NCBI RefSeq assembly: GCF_023516595.1
Contig: NZ_JAMGBG010000099.1
Span: 1 to 64,000, forward strand
Reading direction: 5' to 3'
DNA: 64,000 nucleotides
Origin: Streptomyces neyagawaensis
Lineage (GTDB): Bacteria; Actinomycetota; Actinomycetes; Streptomycetales; Streptomycetaceae
In this document: piece after piece, positions 8,736 to 17,910 of the stretch
Numbering within the stretch: the stretch's first letter is position 1
How the letters are laid out: every line of letters begins with the position of its first letter
Program-made: the position numbers and the translations under genes
Notes under the pieces: model-generated
What the model was told of the DNA's origin: nothing
Database searches by the model: none
The model's input: only the letters and a program-made list of their open reading frames with translations

Positions 8736-8756
8736 ATTGAGTCGGCATAGCTCAAC
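8736..8756. promoter_or_regulatory. HAIR-like HspR operator upstream of lon
   Basis: Two 7-base half-sites, ATTGAGT (8736-8742) and GCTCAAC (8750-8756), are separated by exactly seven bases. The HAIR consensus is CTTGAGT-N7-ACTCAAG, so five bases of each half (TTGAG and CTCAA) are kept in perfect dyad symmetry. Streptomyces lon is known to be repressed by HspR through such a site. It ends 22 bases before the lon ATG. Confidence 0.8.
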
Positions 8757-8777
8757 TTGAATGCCGAGGGAGAGATC

Positions 8778-11180
8778 ATGGCTTCGATGTCCGCACCGCT
8801 CACCCTGCCCGTACTGCCGCTCGACGACGAGGTCGTGCTGCCCGGCATGGTGGTGCCGCTGGACCTCAATGACACGGACGTACGGGCCGCGGTGGAGGCC
8901 GCGCAGGCGGCGGCGCGGGCGGAACGCGGTAAGCCGAGGGTGCTGCTGGTGCCGAGGATCGACGGCGCGTACGCGGCCACGGGTGTGCTCGGCACCGTCG
9001 AGCAGGTGGGCCGGCTGGCCGACGGCGACCCGGGCGCGCTGATCCGGGGCCGCGGCCGCGTGAAGATCGGAGCCGGGACCACCGGGCCCGGGGCCGCGCT
9101 GTGGGTCGAGGGGACCCAGGTCGAGGAGAGCGTGCCGGAACCGCTGCCCGGCCATGTCGCCGAACTGGTCACCGAGTACAAGGCCCTGGCCAGCAGCTGG
9201 CTGCGCAAGCGCGGCGCCTGGCAGGTCGTGGACCGTGTGCAGGCGATCGACGACGTCTCCGCGCTGGCCGACAACTCCGGCTACTCGCCGTTCCTGACGA
9301 CGGAGCAGAAGGTCCTGCTGCTGGAGACGGCTGACCCGGTCGCCCGGCTGAAGCTCGCCACCCAGCAGCTCCGCGATCACCTCGCCGAGCAGGACGTCGC
9401 CGAGACCATCGCCAAGGACGTCCAGGAGGGCGTCGACAAGCAGCAGCGGGAGTTCCTGCTGCGACGTCAGCTCGAAGCCGTCCGCAAGGAACTGCGCGAG
9501 CTGAACGGCGAGAAGGAGGGCGAGGAGTCCGACGACTACCGCGCCCGGGTCGAGGCCGCCGACCTTCCCGAGAAGGTCAGGGAGGCCGCGCTCAAGGAGG
9601 TCGACAAGCTGGAGCGGTCCAGCGACCAGTCCCCCGAGGGCGGCTGGATCCGCACCTGGCTCGACACCGTCCTCGAACTGCCGTGGAACGAGCGGACCGA
9701 GGACTCCTACGACATCCAGGGCGCCAAGGGTGTCCTGGACGCCGAGCACGCGGGCCTGGAAGACGTGAAGGAGCGCATCACCGAGTACCTCGCCGTGCGC
9801 AAGCGGCGCTCCGACCGGGGGCTCGGTGTCGTCGGCGGCCGGCGCGGCGGTGCCGTGCTCGCCCTCGTCGGGCCGCCCGGCGTCGGCAAGACCAGCCTCG
9901 GCGAGTCCGTGGCGCACGCCATGGGGCGGAAGTTCGTCCGGGTCGCCCTCGGTGGCGTACGGGACGAGGCGGAGATCCGCGGCCACCGGCGCACCTACGT
10001 GGGCGCGCTGCCCGGCCGTATCGTCCGCGCCATCAAGGAGGCGGGGTCGATGAACCCCGTCGTCCTGCTCGACGAGATCGACAAGGTCGGCTCCGACTTC
10101 CGGGGCGACCCGGCCGCCGCGCTGCTCGAAGTCCTCGACCCCGCCCAGAACCACACCTTCCGGGACCACTACCTGGAGGTGGAGCTGGACCTGAGCGACG
10201 TCGTCTTCCTCGCCACGGCGAACGTCCTGGAGGCCATCCCCGAGGCGCTGCTCGACCGAATGGAGCTCGTCCGGCTGGACGGCTACACGGAGGACGAGAA
10301 GGTCGTCATCGCCCGGGACCACCTGCTGCCCCGGCAGCTCGAGCGGGCCGGACTCGACGCCGACGAGGTCACCCTCGACGAGAGCGCGCTGCGCAAGCTC
10401 GCCGGCGAGTACACCCGCGAGGCCGGGGTGCGGAACCTGGAGCGGTCGGTCGCCCGGCTGCTGCGCAAGGTGGCCGCCCAGCACGAACTGGGCGAGCGGG
10501 AGCTGCCGTTCACCGTCACCGACGCCGACCTGCGCGCACTGATCGGGCGCCCGCACCACGTCCCCGAGTCCGCCCAGGACCCGGCGGAGCGGCGCACGGC
10601 CGTCCCCGGTGTGGCCACGGGGCTCGCGGTCACGGGCGCCGGCGGCGACGTCCTCTACGTCGAGGCGTCGCTGGCGGACCCGGAAACGGGCGCCGCGGGG
10701 CTGACGCTCACCGGACAGCTGGGCGACGTGATGAAGGAGTCCGCGCAGATCGCGCTCTCCTTCCTGCGCTCGCACGGCGCCGAACTGGAACTGCCCGTCG
10801 CCGATCTGAAGGACCGCGGCGTGCACATCCACTTCCCGGCGGGCGCGGTACCCAAGGACGGACCGAGCGCCGGCGTCACCATGACGACGGCCCTGGCCTC
10901 GCTGCTGTCCGGCCGGCTGGTCCGCACGGACGTGGCGATGACCGGTGAGGTCTCGCTCACCGGGCGGGTCCTGCCCATCGGCGGCGTCAAGCAGAAGCTG
11001 CTCGCCGCGCACCGGGCCGGGGTCACCACGGTGATCATCCCCAAGCGCAACGAGGCCGACCTGGACGACGTCCCCGCCGAGGTCCTCGACAAGCTGGAGG
11101 TCCACGCCGTCACCGACGTCCGCCAGGTGCTGGAACTGGCCCTCGCCCCCGCGGAGGTGGCGGTCCCGGCGGCCGCCTGA
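8778..11180 (+). CDS. lon: ATP-dependent protease Lon
   Basis: An 800-residue Lon protease. The N-terminal LON substrate-recognition domain (about 8-205, starting LTLPVLPLDDEVVLPGMVVPL) is followed by the AAA+ module with Walker A GPPGVGKTS (about 365-373) and Walker B VVLLDEIDKVG. The C-terminal serine protease domain has the catalytic dyad Ser697 in KDGPSAGVT and Lys738 in GGVKQKLLA. It degrades damaged and regulatory proteins in the cytoplasm. I prefer ATG 8778 (MASMSAP) over the upstream TTG 8757 because the purine-rich GAGGGAGAG lies just before it and the HAIR-like operator ends at 8756. Regulation by HspR is inferred from that operator. Confidence 0.97.
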   Translation: MASMSAPLTLPVLPLDDEVVLPGMVVPLDLNDTDVRAAVEAAQAAARAERGKPRVLLVPRIDGAYAATGVLGTVEQVGRLADGDPGALIRGRGRVKIGAGTTGPGAALWVEGTQVEESVPEPLPGHVAELVTEYKALASSWLRKRGAWQVVDRVQAIDDVSALADNSGYSPFLTTEQKVLLLETADPVARLKLATQQLRDHLAEQDVAETIAKDVQEGVDKQQREFLLRRQLEAVRKELRELNGEKEGEESDDYRARVEAADLPEKVREAALKEVDKLERSSDQSPEGGWIRTWLDTVLELPWNERTEDSYDIQGAKGVLDAEHAGLEDVKERITEYLAVRKRRSDRGLGVVGGRRGGAVLALVGPPGVGKTSLGESVAHAMGRKFVRVALGGVRDEAEIRGHRRTYVGALPGRIVRAIKEAGSMNPVVLLDEIDKVGSDFRGDPAAALLEVLDPAQNHTFRDHYLEVELDLSDVVFLATANVLEAIPEALLDRMELVRLDGYTEDEKVVIARDHLLPRQLERAGLDADEVTLDESALRKLAGEYTREAGVRNLERSVARLLRKVAAQHELGERELPFTVTDADLRALIGRPHHVPESAQDPAERRTAVPGVATGLAVTGAGGDVLYVEASLADPETGAAGLTLTGQLGDVMKESAQIALSFLRSHGAELELPVADLKDRGVHIHFPAGAVPKDGPSAGVTMTTALASLLSGRLVRTDVAMTGEVSLTGRVLPIGGVKQKLLAAHRAGVTTVIIPKRNEADLDDVPAEVLDKLEVHAVTDVRQVLELALAPAEVAVPAAA

Positions 11181-11197
11181 CGGCCGCACGACGGTAC

Positions 11198-11220
11198 GGC
11201 CGCCCGGCACACGGGCGGCC
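11198..11220 (+). terminator. Hairpin terminator after lon
   Basis: GGCCGCCCG and CGGGCGGCC form a perfect 9-bp stem around a five-base loop, 18 bases past the lon stop. There is no T-run, as is usual for Streptomyces terminators. Confidence 0.65.
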
Positions 11221-11465
11221 CCCCGGAAGCTCCGGCGGTGACGTGACGGACATCCGCCGGACGAGGGAAGGCCCGGGTCCCGTGAGGGAGGCCCGGGCCT
11301 CTCCCTTGGGCGCCCCGCCACCGGCGCGCCCGCGGCGCGCGCGTTCCCGGCGGTCCGCGTCACCCCTCACCTGCGGAATACTTAGGCGCCGCCCGCGACG
11401 GCGGTCCGCGGCGGACACTTTCGGCAACTCTTCGGCGACGCGGAACCGGGATCAGGAGCGCTGAC

Positions 11466-11960
11466 GTGCAGGACGAGGGCGGAAACGGCGGCCGGGGCGA
11501 CATCGGGCCCGGGGTGCCGACCGGCGGCATGGACCAGGCGTTCCTCGCGCTGGAACGGGAACTGACGGTCCTGCTGCGGCGCGCCCGCGCCAAGTCCGGC
11601 GAGATGGCCCGGGCGGTCCACCCGGACCTGGAGTCCGCCGCGTACGGCCTCCTCGCCCGGCTCGACGAGACGGGACGGCTGCGCGCCACGGAACTCGCCG
11701 CGTACATCGGCGTCGGCAAGGCCACGATGTCCCGTCAGCTGCGCGCCCTCGAACACCTCGGCCTCATCGCCCGCGAACCCGACCCGGCCGACGGCCGCGC
11801 CTGGCTCGTCCACCTCACGGACGAGGGGCGGGCACGGTTCCGCGCGGTGCGCGACGCCCGGCGGGTGGCGTACGTACGCCAGCTCGCCGACTGGGACCGG
11901 GACGAGGTGGCCCAACTCGCGCGACTCCTGCACCAGCTGAACCGGGGCGCCGACGGCTGA
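11466..11960 (+). CDS. MarR-family transcriptional regulator
   Basis: A 164-residue winged-helix regulator. After a Gly-rich N-terminus the MarR core shows DLESAAYGLLARLDETGRLRATELAAYIGVGKATMSRQLRALEHLGLI (recognition helix about 78-96) and the wing residues DPADGRAWLVHLTDEGR (about 101-117). It starts with GTG at 11466. No adjacent co-directional target gene is evident, so it may be autoregulatory or act at a distance. The ligand is unknown. Confidence 0.9.
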   Translation: MQDEGGNGGRGDIGPGVPTGGMDQAFLALERELTVLLRRARAKSGEMARAVHPDLESAAYGLLARLDETGRLRATELAAYIGVGKATMSRQLRALEHLGLIAREPDPADGRAWLVHLTDEGRARFRAVRDARRVAYVRQLADWDRDEVAQLARLLHQLNRGADG

Positions 11961-12023
11961 CGGCTCGTCGAGGCCCGATCCGTCCCGCCGTGCGTCGAGG
12001 CCGGATCCGTCCCGCCGTGCGCC

Positions 12024-12809
12024 TCACAGCTCCGCGAACACCGCGCTCGCGTCGTCGTGGGTCTTCGCCCGACCGAGGAAACGGCGTTCGGTGTCGGCGT
12101 CCTCCAGGTCCCGTACCCGCTCCACCAGGGCGGCCGCGCCTTCCTTGCGCAGGTAGGTGAAGCAGTCCTCCCAGCCCCCCTCGTGGAACATGTCCACCCA
12201 GCGGGTCGCCCCGTCGGTCAGGGCGGCCAGGGCCCGGACTTGTTCGCGTGGGACGGCCCCTGTCACCGCCCGCGCGGCCACGGCCGGATCGGCCGCCGCC
12301 GTCCAGAAGCCGCCCTCCTTGTTGCGGACCGTCGAATCGGCGATCGCGGCGGTGGCGAGGGAGGCCCGCGGGAGGCGCGACAGACGGTCGTCCAGCACCG
12401 TCGTCACCAGCCCGTCCGGCCCCTCGAACAGCAGGGCGGAGTCGGACAGGACCAGGTACTCCAGCGTCCGTGCCGACCACCGCGCCAGAACCACTGTGGC
12501 CTGCGGGGTTCTTGGGTGAGAAAGGTCACAGGTTTGGGCGTGCGCCCGGGCGGTACGAGAGATGGCCTGCGCAAGAACGGCGGTCAGCGGCGAATCCCGT
12601 TCCGAAAGGGACAGTTCGGTCAGTGCGCCGCCGAGGCGGGAGGTGAACCATGCGACCGAATGTCGACAGCCGTAGTCGGCGGGCGGTGGTGTCACACCGT
12701 CGAGGAGGACCACGGCACCGCCCTGTCCCCCGGCGGGAAGCGCGACCGACGCGAAGTCCTCGTTGGGGCGGGAGGGATGGCCGGGCTCAGAGGCGAGTTC
12801 CGTACGCAT
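12024..12809 (-). CDS. PP2C-like protein phosphatase-family protein (chromosomal copy)
   Basis: 261 residues from the ATG at 12809 (an upstream in-frame start at 12857 adds 16 unlikely residues). Features of the PP2C fold are visible: RPNEDFASVAL near the N-terminus, VVLLDGVTPP where the metal-binding D-G pair lies, LEYLVLSDSALLF, RALAALTDGATRWVD and a C-terminal THDDASAV. No substrate is known. It is clearly related to the AICE-encoded protein at 58414-59235, sharing NEDF, H-S/G-VAWF, LEYLVL-D-S and LxDGATR. It is adjacent to, and divergent from, the conservon, so a role in signalling is plausible but not shown. Confidence 0.75.
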   Translation of the reverse strand: MRTELASEPGHPSRPNEDFASVALPAGGQGGAVVLLDGVTPPPADYGCRHSVAWFTSRLGGALTELSLSERDSPLTAVLAQAISRTARAHAQTCDLSHPRTPQATVVLARWSARTLEYLVLSDSALLFEGPDGLVTTVLDDRLSRLPRASLATAAIADSTVRNKEGGFWTAAADPAVAARAVTGAVPREQVRALAALTDGATRWVDMFHEGGWEDCFTYLRKEGAAALVERVRDLEDADTERRFLGRAKTHDDASAVFAEL

Positions 12810-13167
12810 TCGGCCAGTCTGCACGAGCCCTCCACAAGATCCGCGAAAGGCCGACAATGGTCGCCGTACGACCCGGACCCTCCAATCCGGGCGCCGGGTT
12901 TGGCATGGAATGATCGCGTGTGGGGAAGCGCGGCGGCGAATACTGCCAAAGCGCGTCGCCGACGTCCAACCGGCCGATCGGGCGGGGCATCGGCACGAGC
13001 CGGGGGAACTTGCCCGCCAACTCCCCGGCGATGTTCACTCCTTCGGGTGGCGGGACTGATGATGCGGGACCACCGCCCACCGGCACTGGGAGGGTCGGGA
13101 GCCGTACCGGGGGGACGCTCACAAGTTGACGGAACGTCACCCGGGCCCATGGGTACACGAGTCAGGA
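12810..13167. other. Divergent intergenic region before the conservon
   Basis: Holds the presumed promoters of the PP2C-like gene and of cvnA. I see no gene, repeat or structured RNA here. Confidence 0.5.
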
Positions 13168-16119
13168 ATGCGAGCACCGGTGCAGAAGACGCGGCCTCGG
13201 CGCGCAGGCAAGAAGGCAGCCTCGAAGGCCTCCGCGGCCTCCCCGAACCAGCAGGGGACGGCACAGCAGGCCCCCACCGTCGGCACCGGGCGCAAGGCGC
13301 ACGTACGCAACCGGCTCATCGTCGCCGTGGCCGTCGTGGCCGCCGCCATCGCCGGCGCGGGATCGCCCTCGGTGCTCGCCGCCTCGGAGCAACTGCACGA
13401 CACCCAGTCCCTGGTCACGCTCGCCGAGCAGACCCAGGAGACGCTCACCCTCGCCCACGCGCTGGCCGACGAGCGTGACGAGGTCACCGCGTACATCGCC
13501 GCCGGACGGCCCAAGTCGGCCGCCCCCGACGAGCAGCGCGCCGACCGCGTCGACCGCCAGGTCGCGGAGCTGAGCGCCGACACCGACACCTCCGCCGCGC
13601 TGCGCCAGGACATCCGGTCCATCGCCGCCGTACGCAAAGCGGCGCTCTCCGGCAAGAGCACCGCTCTCGAAGCGCACCAGGCGTACACCGCCGTCGTCAC
13701 CGAACTCCACGCGCTCGCCGAGGAACTCGCCCAGCAACTGCCGCCCCGCGCGGGCGGCGGGGCGTACGCCCTCGCCGAACTCGACACCGCCGTCCAGCAG
13801 GCCGCCGCCGCCCGCGGACTGCTCGTCGCCGCGCTCAGCGTCCCGAGCACCACGCGGACCGTCATCGACCCGGCCACCGGGCTGCCCACCACCACGACCG
13901 GCAGCTCCGCCGCCGACGACAAGCAGCGCGACGCCCTCGGCGCCGCCGCCCAGCAGGCCCGCGTGCGCTCCGACGCGGCCCTCGCCCACTTCCGCGAGAC
14001 CGCGCCCGCCACCGCCCGCTCCTCGTACGACGCCACGGTCACCGGCCCCGAGGCCGACACCGCCGACAAGTACCTCGCGCGCCTCACCGACCAGCCCACC
14101 CTCTCCGACGACGAGAAGACCACCAGCGCCACCAAGGTCGACGCCGCGCTCTCCGCCCGCGTCGACCTGATGCGCGGCGCCGAGTCCTCCCTCTACGACC
14201 GGCGCACCAAGGACCTCGCCCAACTGCGCGACGACGACGTCACCGCGCTGGAGATCCGGGTCGCCCTCCTCGGCGCGCTGATGCTCCTCGCCGTCGGTGT
14301 CGCCACCGGCATGGCCCGCTCGCTCACCCGCCCGCTCGCGGTGCTGCGCATCGGCTCCGCCCGCGTCGCCGGCGACCCGCTCACCGAGGAACCCGTCAAG
14401 TTCACCGGCCGCAACGACGAGTTCGCCCAGGTCGTCCGCTCCGTCAACGCGCTCCACGCGCACGCCCTCGCCCTGCACGAGCGGCTCGCGCCCCTGGAGG
14501 GCGACCGCAAGCACCTCATCGGCCAGCGCCAGACCATGGCCGACGAACGCGACCGGCTGCGCGCCGAACTCGCCGAGGCCGGCGCCCACCTGGGCAGGAT
14601 CCAGCACAGCATCAACGGCACGTTCGTCAACCTCGCCCTGCGCACCCTCGGCCTCGTCGAACGGCAGCTCGCCGTCATCGAGTCCCTGGAGGAGCGCGAG
14701 CAGGACCCCGACCGGCTCGCCACCCTCTTCAAGCTCGACCACTTCGCGACCGTCATGCGCCGCCACAGCGAGAACCTCCTCGTCCTCGCCGGCCACGAGC
14801 ACATCCAGCACCACGCCGGAGCCGTCCCGCTGGTCGATGTCGTGCGCGCCGCGGTCAGCGAGATCGAGCGCTACGAGCGGGTCCGTATCGCCGCGCTGCC
14901 GCCGAGCGCGCATGTCGCCGGGTTCGGCGCCGACGACCTCAGCCACCTCCTCGCCGAACTCCTGGAGAACGGCACGACGTTCTCGCCGCCGGAGATGAGC
15001 GTCGAGGTCTCCGGCCGGCTGATGGAGAACGGCGAGGTCACCGTCTCCGTCCAGGACGGCGGCATCGGCATCCCCGCCGACCGGCTCGCGAAGCTCAACG
15101 CCCGCCTCACCGACTTCGACCCCGACGCCCCCTACGACCAGGAGGACGGCGAGGACCTCGGCCTCGGCCTCTACGTGGTGGCCCGCCTCGCCCACCGGCT
15201 CGGCACCCGCGTCCGGCTCCAGGAGCAGACAGCGGGCGGCACCGTCGCGGTCGTCGTCCTGCCCACGACGCTGCTGGCCACGACACCGGCCCCGCCCGCC
15301 GCCGGGCCGACGCCCACCGCGGGACCCGTGCTGTCGCTGCCCGGTCTCGCCGCCGAGAACAACGACGGCGCCCTGCCGACCCGTTCCGTCGCCGTCCGTG
15401 AGCCCGAGGGCGACGGCGACCCGCTGATCGAGGCCGCCGAACGGGCGCTGCTCGCCCGGGACGCCGCCCACACCGCCGGACGCGCGGGGAACGCGACCGG
15501 CGCGGCGGACGACGAGGACGCCGCACCCACCACGGACGGGGACACGCCCACAGAGACGAACACGGACTCGGCGGTCCGCGTGGGGAACGCGGACACGGCC
15601 ACGGACACCGACTCGGCGGTCCGCGCGGGGAACGCGGACACGGCCGGGGACGACGAGGACGACGACGTACGGGAGGACCCGCCGGTGGCCCCGACGGAGT
15701 CCGTCTCCGAGACCACCATGGAGCTGTTCGCTCCCGTGGTCCCGGAGCAGGTCTCCGACGAGGACGCCGACGACCCGTACACCATCGGCCCCGACACCCA
15801 TGAGCGCGCCGCCGACGAGGGGGACGCGGCGCGCACGTCGGCGAAGGCACCGCGCCTGACCGACAAGGGCCTGCCCAAGCGCACGCCCCGGATCACCGCG
15901 CCCGTGCCCACGGCCCCCAAGCCGCGCACGGGGGGCGTGAACGCCGAGGAGCTCAGGCGCCGGCTCGGCGGGTTCCACCAGGGGGCCAGGGAGGGACGCC
16001 GTGACGTCGAGGCGGAGATCGCCGAGCAGTCGGGCGAGACACGGGCGCCCGAGCCACAGGAGTACCGGACAGAGGCAGTTGACACCACGGGGGGCACTTC
16101 CGAGGAGGCAAGCAGTTGA
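13168..16119 (+). CDS. cvnA: Conservon sensor kinase-like protein CvnA (NIT domain)
   Basis: About 983 residues. A basic N-terminus precedes a first transmembrane helix (RLIVAVAVVAAAIAGAG), then a large extracytoplasmic helical NIT-type sensor region, a second helix (VALLGALMLLAVGVATG), a HAMP-like linker and a HATPase domain with LLAELLENGTTFSPP, QDGGIGIPADR and LGLGLYVVARLAHRLG. There is no canonical HisKA histidine, as in other conservon kinases. The long C-terminal tail is acidic and disordered, with a duplicated TDSAVRxGNADTA motif. CvnA proteins sit in a membrane complex with CvnB-D that resembles a eukaryotic G-protein system. The start is uncertain: TTG 13126, ATG 13168 and GTG 13180 are all in frame. 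Confidence 0.9.
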   Translation: MRAPVQKTRPRRAGKKAASKASAASPNQQGTAQQAPTVGTGRKAHVRNRLIVAVAVVAAAIAGAGSPSVLAASEQLHDTQSLVTLAEQTQETLTLAHALADERDEVTAYIAAGRPKSAAPDEQRADRVDRQVAELSADTDTSAALRQDIRSIAAVRKAALSGKSTALEAHQAYTAVVTELHALAEELAQQLPPRAGGGAYALAELDTAVQQAAAARGLLVAALSVPSTTRTVIDPATGLPTTTTGSSAADDKQRDALGAAAQQARVRSDAALAHFRETAPATARSSYDATVTGPEADTADKYLARLTDQPTLSDDEKTTSATKVDAALSARVDLMRGAESSLYDRRTKDLAQLRDDDVTALEIRVALLGALMLLAVGVATGMARSLTRPLAVLRIGSARVAGDPLTEEPVKFTGRNDEFAQVVRSVNALHAHALALHERLAPLEGDRKHLIGQRQTMADERDRLRAELAEAGAHLGRIQHSINGTFVNLALRTLGLVERQLAVIESLEEREQDPDRLATLFKLDHFATVMRRHSENLLVLAGHEHIQHHAGAVPLVDVVRAAVSEIERYERVRIAALPPSAHVAGFGADDLSHLLAELLENGTTFSPPEMSVEVSGRLMENGEVTVSVQDGGIGIPADRLAKLNARLTDFDPDAPYDQEDGEDLGLGLYVVARLAHRLGTRVRLQEQTAGGTVAVVVLPTTLLATTPAPPAAGPTPTAGPVLSLPGLAAENNDGALPTRSVAVREPEGDGDPLIEAAERALLARDAAHTAGRAGNATGAADDEDAAPTTDGDTPTETNTDSAVRVGNADTATDTDSAVRAGNADTAGDDEDDDVREDPPVAPTESVSETTMELFAPVVPEQVSDEDADDPYTIGPDTHERAADEGDAARTSAKAPRLTDKGLPKRTPRITAPVPTAPKPRTGGVNAEELRRRLGGFHQGAREGRRDVEAEIAEQSGETRAPEPQEYRTEAVDTTGGTSEEASS

Positions 16120-16628
16120 CCGCGCCCAGTACCTTCGGCTTGAGCAGTGAAGCCCGCAACCTGCACTGGCTGCTGACCAACCTCGTCGAGGAGGTGCCGG
16201 GACTGCTGTCGGTCGCGGTGGTCTCCTCCGACGGTCTGCTGCTGCTCTCCTCCGACCCCGGCCGCAACGCCGAGGCCCGCGAGGCCCAGGGCGAACGGCC
16301 CCAGGGCCCCCGGGGCTCCGCCGCCGACCTCGCCACCATCGTCTCCGGCATCGGCAGCCTCACCATCGGCGCCGCCAAGCTGATGGAGTTCGGCGGGGTC
16401 AAGCAGACGATGGTCGCGATGGACGAGGGCAGCCTCTTCGTGATGTCGATCAGCGACGGCTCGCTGCTCGGCGTCCACGGCTCCCCGGACTGCGACATGA
16501 GCGTGGTGGCGTACCACATGGCCCTCTTCGTGGGCCGCGCCGGACACGTCCTCACGCCCGAACTCCGCAGCGAACTGCGCAAGTCCCTGGAGGCCGAGGA
16601 GATCGAGGCGGCCGGGAGCAGGCGATGA
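16116..16628 (+). CDS. cvnB: Roadblock/LC7-domain protein CvnB
   Basis: A 170-residue Roadblock/LC7 protein (LHWLLTNLVEEVPGLLSVAVVSSDGLLLLSSDP, then DLATIVSGIGSLTIGAAKLMEFGGVKQT). In conservons CvnB is thought to act with the GTPase CvnD and to bind CvnA. It starts with TTG at 16116 whose last two bases overlap the cvnA stop codon (TTGA), with GAGGAGG ten bases upstream. This indicates translational coupling to cvnA. Confidence 0.93.
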   Translation: MTAPSTFGLSSEARNLHWLLTNLVEEVPGLLSVAVVSSDGLLLLSSDPGRNAEAREAQGERPQGPRGSAADLATIVSGIGSLTIGAAKLMEFGGVKQTMVAMDEGSLFVMSISDGSLLGVHGSPDCDMSVVAYHMALFVGRAGHVLTPELRSELRKSLEAEEIEAAGSRR

Positions 16629-17122
16629 GCGGCGCCAAGAAGACGCGGGCGCGCGGCCCCAAGCCGAGCTCGGCGAGGAAGCCGGGCCCGCAGCGGAGCC
16701 CCCACAAAAGGCTCCCGGTGCGCGGCGGGGACCGCAAACCCGCCCGCGTGCGCCCCTACTCCCTGACGGGCGGGCGCACCCGCTTCGGTCATGTGCTCCT
16801 CGTCGAGACCTTCGTCGCCGTACTCGAAGCCCCGGCCGACAGTCCGGAGCCGGACGCCACCGCCCACGCGTCCGGCAGCGGGGGAGGTTCCCTCACCGGC
16901 AAGGTGATGCCCGAGGTGCGGGCCATCGTCGAACTCTGCCGCCGTATGCGGACGGTGGCGGAGATCGCCGCGCTGCTCAAGATGCCGCTCGGCGTGGTCC
17001 GCGTCCTCCTCAGCGATCTCGCGGACCAGGGAAAGATCCGTGTGTACGGAACAGGTCACGGCCCGGGACAGCCGGACCGCGCTCTGCTGGAAAGGGTGCT
17101 GAGTGGACTCCGCCGTCTCTGA
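16625..17122 (+). CDS. cvnC: DUF742 protein CvnC
   Basis: A 165-residue DUF742 protein, third gene of the conservon, overlapping cvnB by ATGA. The first ~40 residues are very basic (KKTRARGPKPSSARKPGPQR). The core shows VRPYSLTGGRTRFGHVLLVETFVAVLE and the winged-helix-like IVELCRRMRTVAEIAALLKMPLGVVRVLLSDLADQGKIRVY. Its exact biochemical role is unknown. It is found with CvnB and CvnD across actinobacteria. Confidence 0.92.
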   Translation: MSGAKKTRARGPKPSSARKPGPQRSPHKRLPVRGGDRKPARVRPYSLTGGRTRFGHVLLVETFVAVLEAPADSPEPDATAHASGSGGGSLTGKVMPEVRAIVELCRRMRTVAEIAALLKMPLGVVRVLLSDLADQGKIRVYGTGHGPGQPDRALLERVLSGLRRL

Positions 17123-17861
17123 CGCCGCCTCGCCTGGCGTCACCCCCGACGCCTCGCCGGGCGTCACCCCGGGCGTCACCGTCGACGCCCCCCGGCCCGG
17201 CGGCTTCGCCCGGGCCGCCTCCCGCGGTCTCGACCGCCTGACCGGGGCCCCCGCGCCCCGGTACGAGCCGGAGCCCGAGGAGGACCTGAAACCCTGGCAG
17301 GCCGACCTGTCCCGCGCCCCCATCGCCACCAAGATCGTGGTGGCGGGCGGCTTCGGCGTCGGCAAGACCACCCTCGTCGGCGCGGTCTCCGAGATCACTC
17401 CGCTGCGCACCGAGGCCCTGATGACCGAGGCCAGCGCCGCCACGGACGACCTCTCCGCGACCCCGGAGAAGATCACCACCACCGTGGCCATGGACTACGG
17501 GCGCATCACCCTCGACGACGACCTCGTCCTCTACCTGTTCGGCACGCCCGGCCAGGAGCGGTTCTGGTTCATGTGGGACGACCTGGTGCGCGGCGCGATC
17601 GGCGCCATCGTCCTCGCCGACACCCGCCGTCTCACCGACTGCTTCCCCGCGCTCGACTACTTCGAGAGCTGCGGCCTGCCGTACATCGTCGCCGTCAACG
17701 AGTTCGACGACAGCGACCGCTACGAGCCGGAGGACGTACGGGACGCGCTGACCGTGCCCGCCCATGTACCTGTCATGATCATGGACGCGCGGAACCGGGC
17801 CTCGGTGCTGGAGACCCTGCTCGCGCTCTGCGGCCACGCGATATCCGTCAGCCCCGAGTAG
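17103..17861 (+). CDS. cvnD: Small GTPase-like ATP/GTP-binding protein CvnD
   Basis: A 252-residue G protein of the conservon, starting at a GTG that lies 20 bases inside the end of cvnC. The N-terminus has a PGVTPxASPGVTPGVT repeat before the G domain. The P-loop GGFGVGKTT (about 82-90), TTVAMDYGRI, the switch LFGTPGQERFWFMW and the base-recognition VNEFD are all present. CvnD is the GTPase output or switch of the complex. Its effector is unknown. Confidence 0.94.
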   Translation: MDSAVSDAASPGVTPDASPGVTPGVTVDAPRPGGFARAASRGLDRLTGAPAPRYEPEPEEDLKPWQADLSRAPIATKIVVAGGFGVGKTTLVGAVSEITPLRTEALMTEASAATDDLSATPEKITTTVAMDYGRITLDDDLVLYLFGTPGQERFWFMWDDLVRGAIGAIVLADTRRLTDCFPALDYFESCGLPYIVAVNEFDDSDRYEPEDVRDALTVPAHVPVMIMDARNRASVLETLLALCGHAISVSPE

Positions 17862-17910
17862 CCCCGGCCGGGGGGCACGGGGCACACAGAGGCGTAGGAG
17901 ACCAGTCCGG

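Noticed and set aside
8277..11363. 1028-residue leftward frame opposite lon
   Set aside because: Shadow of lon; Lon motifs and the operator support the plus strand.
13162..15978. 938-residue leftward frame opposite cvnA
   Set aside because: Shadow frame rich in Gly/Arg/Val; cvnA is supported by its overlap with cvnB and by HATPase motifs.
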